From NCBI GenBank assembly GCA_003427395.1, contig BFEA01000908.1:142532-168642 (forward strand): 26,111 nt of DNA, read 5' to 3'. The DNA comes from Chara braunii (taxonomy: Eukaryota > Streptophyta > Charophyceae > Charales > Characeae). Position numbers and translations under genes: made by a program. The notes beneath the pieces are model-generated. The model saw only the letters and a program-made list of their open reading frames with translations, was not told where the DNA came from and made no database searches. This document shows, piece after piece, positions 9,146 to 17,965 of this stretch; positions within the stretch are counted from its first letter, which is position 1; the number at the start of each line of letters is the position of its first letter.

Positions 9146-9743
9146 TGTGCGTTTGAACCCGCGACCTGTGTCTTGGCAGTTGACTGCTGTCTGTCGTAGG
9201 TCTAAGTAGTTGTCGGCTTTCTATCCATAGGTCTGTTGAGTAGGGGTCGCAGTTGTGTAGGGGTCATAGTTATTGCAATTCTGAAAGGTCAAGGTCGTAG
9301 CTGCTACAAGTCTGAAAGGTCAAGGTCGTAGCTGCTAAAGTTCCGAAAGGCCAAGTCCACAGACTTCCGGAGGGTCCGGAAGTGGCTTTTCGAGAGTTTT
9401 ACACGTTAGGCCAGAGGCAAGTGGGCAAGTAGGCAGTCCAACTTTGTGCGTTTGAACCCGCGACCTATGTCTTGGCAGTTGACTGCTGTCTGTCGTAGGT
9501 CTAAGTAGTTGTCGGGTTTCGATCCATAGGTCTGTTGAGTAGGGGTCGCCGTTGTGTAGGGGTCATAGTTATTGCAATTCTAAAAGGTCAAGGTCGTAGC
9601 TGCTACAAGTCTGAAAGATCAAGGTCGTAGCTGCTTAAGTTCCGAAAGGCCAAGTCCACAGACTTCCGGAAGGTCCGGAAGTGGCTTTTCGAGAGTTTTA
9701 CACGTTAGGCCAAAGGCAAGTGGGCAAGTAGGCAGTCCAACTT
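9146..9743. repeat. 299-bp tandem duplication
   Basis: Two copies, 9146-9444 and 9445-9743, are nearly identical: both run from GTGCGTTTGAACCCGCGACC through a CTTCCGGA...TCCGGAAG block to GGCAAGTGGGCAAGTAGGC. Each copy holds an internal near-repeat of GAAAGGTCAAGGTCGTAGCTGC. The duplication lies upstream of the TATA box of element B and may be a U3 enhancer-type duplication. High identity implies a recent event. Confidence 0.92.
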
Positions 9744-9857
9744 TGTCGAGTCAGCGGTACCCAGTCCCAGTCGCACTTTGTCTAGTCAGCAAGTACCATG
9801 TGGGACTCTGCGCACCATGGGCCTGGTGGAAAGGGGCAGACCAGCGACCAACAAAAG

Positions 9858-9864
9858 TATAAAT
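9858..9864 (+). promoter_or_regulatory. TATA box of element B LTR
   Basis: TATAAAT sits about 30-40 bases before the point (about 9895) where similarity to the inverted LTR of element C begins. This fits a U3/R boundary, with transcription starting near the CATTCATTCATT stretch. Confidence 0.5.
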
Positions 9865-10053
9865 CAAGGGGCAGCGTCCAGCCATTCATTCATTTTGCAT
9901 GAGCCATGCGGAAGCGCTGCCCGAGCATCTTGTACGAGGTGGTCTGCAGATGGCCGAAGTCGAAGTGGGCTGCGAGGAAGATAGAGCGGCCATTGTTGCT
10001 TGTAGCTAGTTGGTAGACGGCGGCCATAGCTGCCAGTTAGCGATAGTTAGTAG

Positions 10054-10058
<5 letters not shown>

Positions 10059-10098
<40 letters not shown>
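10059..10098. repeat. (GT)n microsatellite inside LTR
   Basis: About 20 GT units, with one C interruption near the end. The matching place in the inverted copy near 490-510 has only a short TATACACACACTGACAC piece, so the run expanded after the copies diverged. Confidence 0.95.
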
Positions 10099-10352
10099 GA
10101 CATAGAGTTGAGAGTGCGTGGAACATCCAGGGAGATCCAGCGTGATGTGATTGCGAATAGTTGTTGTGAATACAGTGTCGGAAGTGAGATGTGTAGGGGC
10201 ACAAGCGCCATAGCCAAGTTGAAGCGAGTTTGCATCTGAACTGTGTTCTCAGCCTTAACATCTCGGAGCTTTGTGTGGGCGCCTTGCGCCAGTGTGGATT
10301 GCCATCTCTTCGCATGCGTGCTACGTAAGTGAGAAAACGAATCTGATTGCAT

Positions 10353-10364
10353 TGGTATCGGAGC
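10353..10364 (+). other. Primer-binding site of element B, initiator tRNA-Met type
   Basis: TGGTATCGGAGC matches the initiator tRNA-Met PBS (TGGTATCAGAGC) at 11 of 12 positions and is followed by AGGTTCCCG. Its plus-strand orientation agrees with the coding sense of element B. Confidence 0.85.
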
Positions 10365-10514
10365 AGGTTCCCGCTGTTCCACGCGCTATCGTCGTTACCA
10401 ACAAGGAGGAGGCGCGCGCCAGTGGGGCGCCATAGCAGCAGCTGCGCTGTTGAAGAAGGAGAGTCTGCCCTAGCTGCGCCGCTGGAGGAAGACACTGCGC
10501 ACCTGCAAAGACAA
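10365..10514 (+). other. Leader of element B between PBS and GA tract
   Basis: Noncoding. It corresponds to the inverted leader at 86-222 of element C. No functional signal beyond this homology is visible. Confidence 0.6.
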
Positions 10515-10515
10515 T

Positions 10516-10606
<91 letters not shown>

Positions 10607-10662
10607 NNNNNNNNNNNNNNNNNNNNNNNNNNNNNNNNNNNNNNNNNNNNNNNNNNNNNNNN

Positions 10663-10728
<66 letters not shown>
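10515..10728. repeat. (GA)n microsatellite with assembly gap (Ns 10607-10662)
   Basis: GA runs flank 56 unknown bases, so the real length is uncertain. ORFs on both strands that cross it (Arg-Glu or Leu-Ser repeats) are products of the microsatellite and the gap. Confidence 0.97.
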
Positions 10729-10730
<2 letters not shown>

Positions 10731-11020
10731 TGATACAAGATTGGTTGTGCAGTCCAAGGAAGGAGGTGGCATCCATAGCCACCGAGCTCGGACACGGAGA
10801 GGACGAAGAAGAAAGAAGACCGAGTGAAGGAGGAGGGAGAGACATAGAGGAGAGAGAAGCCATAGCCAAGGAAGAGAAAGGAGGGACGAAGAAGGAGAGA
10901 GAAGCCATAGCCGGGGTGAAGGAAGAAAGAAGTAAGAAGGAAGAAAGAAGGAAGGAGGGAGAAGGAGGGAATCGAAGGTTGGTGGGCGAAAAGGGGTCGG
11001 CAGCCATAGCGGAGTTGGGC
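10729..11020. repeat. Purine-rich leader with repeated GCCATAGC blocks
   Basis: A purine-dominated stretch of GAAGGA/GAAGAA with GCCATAGC recurring at about 10775, 10858, 10905 and 11002. The segment around GAGAGAAGCCATAGCC is partly duplicated (about 10850 and 10898). It looks like degenerate microsatellite growth within the leader rather than a coding region. Confidence 0.55.
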
Positions 11021-11244
11021 ATTGACCAAGGCATTGACCGGGGAGTTGACCGGGGAGTTGACCAGGGTCGATCGAGGTATTGACCGGGGTTGACCGAGGC
11101 ATTGACCGAGGTGTTGACCGGGTTTGATCGAGGTGTTGACCAGGGTTGACTGAGGTGTTGACTGGTGTTGATCAAGGCGTTGACCGGGAAGTTGACCAGC
11201 GTTGACCAGTGTTGACCGGAGCTGTTGACCACGAAATTGACCAA
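11021..11244 (+). repeat. TTGACC minisatellite (W-box-like cores)
   Basis: Degenerate units of the form GTTGACCGGG or GTTGACCAGG, mostly 10-18 bases long, give about 20 TTGAC cores in 224 bases, all on the plus strand. TTGAC(C/T) is the core of the WRKY-bound W-box. An echo (GTTGATCGGGTTTGACCGAGGC) lies at 11786-11808. It belongs to the leader of element B. Any regulatory role is conjecture. Confidence 0.75.
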
Positions 11245-11841
11245 GCTGGAGTTGGTATAATCTCGCCAAGCCTTCAGCCTATTCCCTCGCCCTATGGATG
11301 TGCACTCACCCCATGGTACTTGCTGAGTCTGTCTATCTCTTCTTTCTGCATTGAGCCTCTTCTGTCCAGGTGATAGGAACTTTGTGTATGAGGTCGTAGA
11401 GCTGTGTTGATCAAACCCTCACGGGATGAGTAGGGCTTAAGTCCATGTCTGTCGACTGACACGTCCCGAAGGACAAACCCTCCCAAGGACCGGTACAGAC
11501 CGGCGGGCTGCTCAGTGTGGCATGGTAGGCCCAAACAACCAGTTGCACAACCAGTTGCACAACCAGTTGTCTAAGTCTTGAGAGGACTTGCTAATCTCGT
11601 CGTCCTATCTACTACGTTAAAGAATTCCTGAGGAGTTATGGGGGATCTCCTTAAATGCCTCCTGATCAGCATTGAAGTCCTGCAGTGACAACTTAGTAGT
11701 AGGTCTAGGCTAGAGACCATAGCTGACGGGGTCCTGCACGGATCCTGTAGTCCTTAGAGAGTCAGTCAGTCAGTCAGTCGAGGTGTTGATCGGGTTTGAC
11801 CGAGGCATCTCCTTTTTCCGTTAGGCTTCTGGAACACGCTC
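11245..11841 (+). other. Remaining leader of element B
   Basis: About 600 bases without a convincing ORF. It holds a 12-bp triplet repeat (11535-11570) and a short (CAGT)n run at about 11760-11779. No RNA gene is recognised. Confidence 0.5.
11535..11570. repeat. 12-bp tandem repeat, three copies
   Basis: ACAACCAGTTGC occurs at 11535, 11547 and 11559, the last copy ending in T instead of C. CAGTTG is also an E-box/MYB-type core, but no function is shown. Confidence 0.9.
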
Positions 11842-13771
11842 ATGTGTAGAGTTGAGACGAGGGATGGTACTAGCACCACTCCTTACACCAAGGAGCAAGA
11901 GGAGGAGGCCGCAAAGATTCTGGTGGAACAGAAGGCCAAAAAGGAGAAGAGAGAATTGGTGAAGCAGGCCAAGAAGTTGGCCTTACTGGAGGAACAGGCA
12001 AAGAAGAGGAAACAGTTGGAGGAAGAAATGGAGAGACTGAAGAAGGAAGAGAAAGAGAAGCTAAAGGTTGTGGAAGAAGAAGAAGAGGTGGAGGAAGAAG
12101 TGCCCCTAGTAAGAAAGGTTACAAGAGAAAGGGGCGAGTCGAGTGGTACGAAGACGGAGGACCAGAGGATGGACAAAAAGGTATCGGAATGGGTTGCTAA
12201 CCTGTTGTTGGGGGAAGATGAAGAAGCGATGTTATATGTCCCCAGGGCAGAACAGGAGGCTGTGGTGAAGGAGTTGGAAGCAGAAGAAAACCCCTTACAC
12301 CACCAGACTATAGAAGAAGAAAAGAAGTTAGAGTGGAAATTGCGCCTCACAAGGGAGAAGAGGCAACGAATGGAGGCGGTCAATAAGATGGCGAAGGAAT
12401 TGACGGTGGTGGAGGAGCAAAGAACACAGATGGAAGGGCAAGTCGATTTGCAGGGGAAGATGGAGATTATGGCTAGGAATATAGAACTCCTGGCAAAGCT
12501 CAGCCGGAACAGTTTTTGTTCATGAGGGGTCAGGATATAGCTTTGCAGTCCATACGGTTGGGCTTTAGAGAATTCGCGGGCGAGATGATGATAAATGTTG
12601 GAAAAGAGATGAAGGCGAGAATAGAAAATACAGAGCGTTTCTACACGGGCACAATAGAGGGTGCCAAGTTGGTAGCTCCAAAGGAGAAAGAAGCACGCCC
12701 GCGTAGAGACCCAGTCGAAGTTAAGTTCCCTGATTCCTACAGTGGGAAGAAGGGGGAGAACTTTGACAATTGGGAGGCGAACATTAATTTTTATGTTCAC
12801 CTCCAGAAGATTGTGCCTGAGGAGCAGGTTCTCATCGCCTTCCACCCTCTCAAGGATGAAGCAGCAAGCTTCGCCAAATCACTCGCCCGCGCTGCTAACT
12901 GCGAAAATAATATGGTGACTTACTCCATGAACACCCCCCTGAACGAATTTTTCAGATTGCTATGTGAGAGATTTGTCGATGCCACTAGAGGGATTAGGGC
13001 CTCCAACAACTCCAGACCGTGCACTCGCGTCAATGGAAGAGTGCCAGGGCACTCAAAGGAGTCATGGACGAGTTGGTTGTCGTCCCTGGCCATGGGGTCA
13101 CTGAAACCCAATTGGGTAAGTTGTTCTATCGTGCCATGCTCGAGCCCTTGCACGGGCACTTCTTCAAAAAAAATAAGGAGTCAACTATGACCTACGATAC
13201 TTTGAGTAGGGAAGTAGTGACGTTCGAGCCCCAGTCCATGCCAACATCTACCTTCTGGCACAAGGACTTGAACAAGGGCCAAAAATGGAAAGGCCGTACG
13301 ATCTCTAGCCAAGTCAAGGCCAAGGATCATTTGATGCTTACTTTAGCTGAGGGTATGGAAGAGGTCCCATACAACCAAATAGAATGGGGCCTGGAGGAGG
13401 AGGACAGTGGCAATGGTCAGGGGAGGACTAATGTTGCTATCGCGGCTGGAGGGAGGCCGCAAGGAAGAGGAGGAGGTCGGGGCCTCCGGTGGTCGAGGAT
13501 AAAGCGATCAGGGGGTTGGCGGCAGAGGTAACAACCAAGAGGGAGGCAGGGGTCAAGGTGCCCCGCAAAACCGCTCTCGTTATAACCAATCACCTCCCAG
13601 GAGGGGTGAATGGCACCGTGGCCTGCCGCAAGGCAAACCTTGGGAATCACTGGGAATAAAACAGACTTTGTGGCAAAAGAGAATAGACGCGGATCAATGC
13701 ATATCATCAAGTACTGCCCTAAATACGGAGAAGCCCGGCGAGCTGCTGCAGAGGCAGCAAAAGGCAACCGC
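11842..13771 (+). pseudogene. gag: Element B gag: long coiled coil, capsid-like domain, degenerate zinc knuckle
   Basis: Gag forms the particle. From ATG 11842 the first 227 codons are Lys/Glu-rich heptad-like sequence, a predicted coiled coil. The frame then shifts at about 12495-12510 into 12516-13190, with VKFPDSYSGKKGENFDNWEANINFY-type sequence typical of retrotransposon Gag. A second shift near 13010 leads to the frame starting at GTG 13019 (HSRQWKSARAL... STFWHKDL), stopping at 13529. A third shift near 13500 leads to a Gly/Arg/Gln-rich basic region and KPWESLGIKQTLWQKRIDADQC, the lead-in to a knuckle whose later Cys/His residues are scrambled near 13700. At least three shifts make it non-coding today. 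Confidence 0.75.
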
Positions 13772-13851
13772 TAGTAGGGGTTGCAACTGCCCTTACCCCT
13801 AGACCATGTGTAGAAGAGTGTGCGCACCACAAAGAAACTCCTAAACCACAT
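13772..13851 (+). other. Gag-protease spacer of element B
   Basis: A short stretch with stops in all forward frames. No feature seen. Confidence 0.4.
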
Positions 13852-14613
13852 GTGTCTATGGCAGAGGTTGCTGGTCAGTGCCAAGGTAGTTGTCCAGAGA
13901 CTGATTGTGTTCGAGTCTCTCTAGGCACTTCCCTCACAGGTCTGGCAGAGGAGCTGAGGGAGAGAATGCCGGTCTGGGCCAATATGAAGAAAGATGGTAA
14001 AGGACGGCTAGTTCTAGTAGATGTAGAAGTTTTTAGAGGCAGAGTAGGGGCCCTTATAGACAGTGGGGCCACCCACAATTACATTAGTAGAAAAGCGTTG
14101 CAAAAGTCGAAGCTTAATCTAAAGGTCCAAAAGTTAGAAGACCCTATAGTTAGTATCCTCGCAAACAATCGCACTTTGCGAGTCGAGGATTACGTCGAGG
14201 GAGTCCAGGCATACTTTCGCCGAAAGAAAGATGGGAAGGTAGAGAGAGTTCTACATTCCCAGACTCTCCTCGTAGAAGATAATCTCCCATTCGATATCGT
14301 CCTGGGAATGGACTGATGAGAGGCAGCAGGGGCCACACTTCATCTGAGAGAACACGAGTGTAGGCTCCCTAGTCCATCAAGCGAAGTTAAGACTGCTCGC
14401 TTGTTTGATGTGTCAGGAGTAGATAACCCTCTGGCACATTATTGTCACAGTGCTCCCTCGTTCGCACGATTAGTAAAGGAGCAATTAGAGGAACAGGTTT
14501 TTGTAGCCTATGTAAGGTTTGTTACTGAGCCTAAGGAAGAGGAACCCACTAATCCAGTTATTGCCAATCTGCTGGAGGAGTATGTCGATTTGTTTGAGCC
14601 GCCTACATGAGTA
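13852..14613 (+). pseudogene. Element B aspartic protease and linker, interrupted by stops
   Basis: The domain is open from 13852 to 14316: GALIDSGATHNYIS carries the catalytic Asp (codon 14059-14061), followed by SILANNRTL and LVEDNLPFDIVLGMD. Directly after GMD stand two TGA codons (14311-14316) where the family has Trp and another residue. Reading continues in the same frame through EAAGATLHL... to TGA 14608-14610 before the RT. The protease fold itself is unbroken and could be close to its original sequence, but Pol continuity is lost. Confidence 0.82.
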
Positions 14614-15440
14614 GTACCGCGGGCAATCCAACACCGTATTGAGATAGAGCTTGGCAGTAGGACTCCCAAGGGGGCCATCTATAGAATGTCCCCAAGGGAG
14701 CTAGAGGAGTTGCGCAAGCATTTAGATGAGCTCTTGGAGAAAGGTTGGATTAGGCCCAGTTCATCTCCGTTTGGAGTGCCTATTCTGATTGTCCCCAAGA
14801 AGGAGGGAGAGCTTCGAATGTGTATGACTATAGAGGTCTTAATGTCGTCACAGTAAAGAATGTAGAACCACTGCCCCGTATAGATGATATGCTAGATCGG
14901 GTGCAGGGCTGCAAGTACTTTTCTAAGATAGATTTGAAGTCTAGTTATCATCAGATAGAGGCACATCCTGATAATCAGTACAATACGACATTCAGGACTA
15001 GATATGGGCACTACAAGTTTATAGCGATGCCCTTTGGACTAACCAATGCGCCAGCCACATTCCCGCGTTGTATGAATGACTTGTTTAGGCCGTGGCTAGA
15101 TAGACTTGTAGTTGTATATCTAGATGATATTCTAGTCTTTAGCAAGACCCTCCAGGAGCATGAGGGTCATCTGAGGCAGGTCTTGGAAAAGTTGAGAGAA
15201 GCTAATTTCAATATCAACGCAGAAAAGTGTGAGTGGGCCAAGACGCAAGTTTTATACTTGGGCCACGTCTGAGATGGAGATGGCATAAAACATGAGGACA
15301 GTAAGATAGCAGCGATCAGAGACTGGCCAACGCCCCGCACATTGACAGAGTTGCGGTCGTTTCTAGGCTTAGCAAACTATTATAGAAAGTTTGTGAGGAA
15401 CTTCTCTACCATCGTTGCACCCCTTCGCAGGTTGCAATAG
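14614..15440 (+). pseudogene. Element B reverse transcriptase domain, one frameshift and stops
   Basis: The RT begins with IQHRIEIELGSRTPKGAIYRM and the [14 protein letters not shown] block. [10 protein letters not shown] is followed by an apparent single-base loss near 14825 that moves the reading into the frame starting at 14820 ([11 protein letters not shown]). The palm holds [25 protein letters not shown] and the catalytic YLDD (15117-15128). TGA at 15270-15272 follows YLGHV. Downstream [18 protein letters not shown] is the connection region, with a TAG near 15438. Clearly related to element A's RT, with the same motif order. Confidence 0.88.
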
Positions 15441-15823
15441 AAAAAAGCAATTTGGGCGTGGGATAGAGACTGTACGTCAGCCCTAAAGAAATTAAAGCCG
15501 GCCTTAATAGAATACCTAGTCCTCAAGGTAGCCAATCCGTCCTTACCTTTTGTTGTCACTACTGATGCAAGTCAGTACGGTATAGGTGTTGTTCTACAGC
15601 AAGATGATGGCAATGGGTATAGACCCGTAGAGTTCATGTCTGTTAGGATGCCTTCAGAGAAGGTTGCAACATCTACCTACGAGAGGGAACTCTACGCTCT
15701 CAGGCAAGCATTAGACCATTGGAAGCACTACTTGCTTGGGAGGCACTTCAAAGTCTATTCAGACCACGAGACACTGAGGTGGTTGAAGACACAGGCCAAG
15801 ATGACACCTAAGCTTACTAGTTA
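15441..15823 (+). pseudogene. Element B RNase H, C-terminal part deleted
   Basis: VTTDASQYGIGVVLQQ, STYERELYAL and YSDHETLRWL supply the Asp, Glu and Asp of the active site. At PKLTS (15824) a stop follows, and the next recognisable residues already precede the integrase zinc finger. Compared with element A, about 75-85 codons covering the RNase H end and linker are missing. The fourth catalytic Asp lies in this missing part. The deletion looks like one clean event. Confidence 0.8.
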
Positions 15824-15831
15824 AGGAGTTC

Positions 15832-16553
15832 CCAGAGTCTGAACTAGATTACCGCACTACGGACCGGTTGTTATTTGAGAAGACTAGTGTAGCCGATCGT
15901 TTATGTGTTCCCAACAGCGAAGAGATCCGGAGTCTGATCTTAGGGGAATGCCACGACACAAAGGGACATTTTGGTTGGCAGAAGACGTTAGCCAACCTTA
16001 TCCACACGTATACGTGGCCTGGTATGAAGGCCAACTGCATAAAATATGTACGCAGTTGCAAGGTGTGCCAACGAATAAGACCACTACACGAGCCCCTCTT
16101 GGTCTTCTCAGACCATTGCCTATTCCCACGGGACCCGGAGATTCCGTGTCCATTGACTTTATGGATGCTGGGGTCAGGAGTAGGCATGGCAAGAGCCAAG
16201 TCATGGTTATAGTTGATAGATTTAGTAAGTATGTAGTTTTTGTTCCTTTGCCCTCAGAGGCACGTACACATTTAGTCATACACAAGTTCTTTGATCATTG
16301 GGTCAGTGAGCATGGTCTACCGTTGTCGATAGTTAGTGACAGAGATGCCAGGTTCACTAGTGAGAACTGGCAGGAACTGATGAGAGTCTACGTCTCCAAG
16401 TTGTTAATGTCGTCCGGTCGCCATCCAGAGACTAATGGTGAGACTGAACAAATGAACAAGATCATGCGACAAGTTCTTCGAATGTACACTAAACCTGATC
16501 AAATCAACTGGGAGGAGATGCTTCCAAAGGTAGCCAGTGCGTTGTCGGCGTGA
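15832..16553 (+). pseudogene. Element B integrase core, frameshifted and 3'-truncated
   Basis: The zinc-binding region (HDTKGH..., SCKVCQR) is read in the frame of 15868-16212. A shift near 16075 moves to the frame ending at 16553, which contains SIDFMDAG, IVSDRDARF and SSGRHPETNGETEQMNK. All three DDE acidic residues are kept, in contrast to element A. Homology ends at LPKVASALSA, where a stop at 16551-16553 meets an unrelated palindrome. The C-terminal domain is absent. Confidence 0.82.
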
Positions 16554-16571
16554 ATACCCTTACAAGGGTAT
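16554..16571. repeat. Perfect 8-bp inverted repeat at the truncation point of element B
   Basis: ATACCCTT and AAGGGTAT face each other across two bases (AC), starting exactly after the last homologous codon of the integrase. It may mark a rearrangement or insertion junction. It could also be chance. Confidence 0.6.
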
Positions 16572-17955
16572 CCGCCCTGGTTTTTGCAAGTGACAGAAGG
16601 ACTCGGTTAACCTGGATTTTGAGTGCCCGTGCGGGAAACGTGAGGATTGTCCGCACGCAGGCAAGGGTCTGCATTGTCCCGGTAGGGAGTGTGTGGGCGC
16701 GCAATTTTTGAGGCGCGCGTGTGATTTTTTTTTCTGGTTAAGATAGGCGACTGGTCTAGCCGACCAGCCCGGGCCATGTTACGGGTCTGATTAGGGGTAA
16801 GAGTCAGTTCTTTTCTTCAGTTTTTGGTTGGCGCGCGCGACCGGTGGTAGGATTGGCGCGCCGATAAGTGTACGGGGGCGGCCACGACAAGGGGGGTGGT
16901 AGGCCGGCGCGAACATTTAGGGGGCTGGGAGAGTAACCGGGGCGGTCTCGTGGCCGGAATGCCGCGCGGCACCACTTTATATGGGGAGCTGCGCCTGCCA
17001 GTTGCGGGCTTGGGCTCAGCCCTATTGGTTACGGCATTGGACTATTGTGGCACAGGTACGGGGATCGAGGCCGGCGGACGACGGTGTGGGAGCGGCGAAA
17101 GGCTTGAGGGGTTGATGGGCCCGTGGGGCTAACCCCCTCGCCTTTTACAGTCGTGGCAGCCGCGGATCCCGCCCGGTTGCCGCATGTGGCAGGGTTACAT
17201 ATGTATTTATCTACGTATAATTTATTTATTTCGAGTTTTTGGCTATTACTATTCTTTCACGCCCGCATGTGGGCACGAAAACCACGGTGGGCACACCCAC
17301 GAACCATTGAAATGATGGATGCGGGATAAAGGGGGCGTACAACGCGCCGAATTTGTCCTCAGAGGGAGGCCAAATCCGCGCGGGGAAGTTGGCAAGGCAG
17401 GGAGACGATGGGGGCTGGTGCCATCCGAAGACCCGCCCCCTGTAGGAAGATCTGCGGGACAGCAGTGCAAGGAGCACTCATGAGGGTCCGGGAATGAACC
17501 CGGACGTAACCCGAGGAAGGGGGGGAGGAGGTGCCAAGGAAATAGAGAGGAAGGGCCGACTGCGATTGGGGTCCTTCGGATCCTCTGCAGAAATCGGTAG
17601 GATACAGAGGAGATTTTTTTTCCTTTTTTAGGGAATAGTTACGCCAAAGGGGCCCATGTGAGACCTGTAAATGAACCCGGACGTAAATCAGGCCGGGCGT
17701 GTGCAGGAAAAGCAAGGGATTAGGGGCCGGGTGATATCACTAAGGATATCCTGGGGGGGAGATCCGTACGACCCTTGCGTAGAATGGGCACGCACAAGTC
17801 CCGAAGTATGGGACGGGTTCGGACGCCAAACTAGCATTGAGGCCGCCCGGATTCTGAGAGGCCGCAGGGTTCGTCGCGGCCTGGGTCCTTCGGGGCATCT
17901 GTCGAGGTTGGAGCGACATGGAGGAATCGGCACGGCCCCTGGGCGCGAAAGGCAC
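16572..17955. other. GC-rich noncoding stretch
   Basis: GC-rich DNA with many GCGCGC and GGGG runs. ORFs on both strands are short, compositionally biased and without motifs, so none is called. The phrase AATGAACCCGGACG recurs at 17493 and 17671 (and at 18314). It may be LTR or other repeat sequence of an element with no coding part in the window. Confidence 0.5.
17486..17505. repeat. Hairpin with 7-bp stem in a recurring GAACCCGGACG phrase
   Basis: GTCCGGG and CCCGGAC are perfectly complementary around AATGAA. The copy near 18310 keeps only a 5-bp stem and the copy near 17670 has no left arm. Confidence 0.6.
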
Positions 17956-17956
17956 T

Positions 17957-17965
17957 TATAAGTAG
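17957..17965 (+). promoter_or_regulatory. Possible TATA element (TATAAGTAG)
   Basis: The same TATAAGTAG stands at 1431 before element A. Here it is followed by a G-rich stretch and a T-run about 30 bases on, resembling an LTR promoter and start region. No coding sequence follows, so it may be a solo or decayed LTR. Confidence 0.3.

Larger units (their letters stand above)
9744..10352 (+). repeat. 5' LTR of element B (3' portion secure)
   Basis: The LTR ends ...GATTGCA one base before the PBS. From about 9895 to 10352 it is the inverted, diverged counterpart of 235-660. It contains a TATA box and a (GT)n run. The U3 start could not be located. No second copy of this LTR is found right of the element because the 3' end is missing. 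Confidence 0.6.
9744..16553 (+). mobile_element. Element B: 3'-truncated Ty3/gypsy-type retrotransposon
   Basis: In order: LTR with TATA box, PBS, long leader (10365-11841), gag, protease, RT, RNase H, integrase. The start is put at the end of the 299-bp duplication, although its U3 may include it. Frames are broken by stops and shifts, RNase H carries an internal deletion, and everything beyond the integrase core (C-terminus, chromodomain, PPT, 3' LTR) is missing at 16553. RT and protease are related to element A's, but gag differs, so A and B are different families. It is unlikely to move without help. Confidence 0.85.

Noticed and set aside
9147-9166. tRNA or SINE B-box (GGTTCAAA on the minus strand)
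   Set aside because: The T-arm stem does not pair, and no A-box at a proper distance or cloverleaf was found.
1-10728. Terminal inverted repeats of a giant DNA transposon
   Set aside because: The inverted arms contain tRNA primer-binding sites and LTR features, so opposed LTR elements explain them better; no transposase is present.
10037-11269. Long ORFs on both strands through the GA/TC tract
   Set aside because: They are made of microsatellite Ser-Leu or Arg-Glu repeats, cross an N gap, and overlap the leader of element B; no protein motif is present.
11883-12845. 320-codon minus-strand ORF opposite element B gag
   Set aside because: It is the antisense of the Lys/Glu-rich coiled coil (giving Ser/Phe/Leu-rich translation) and has no motif, whereas the plus strand matches Gag.
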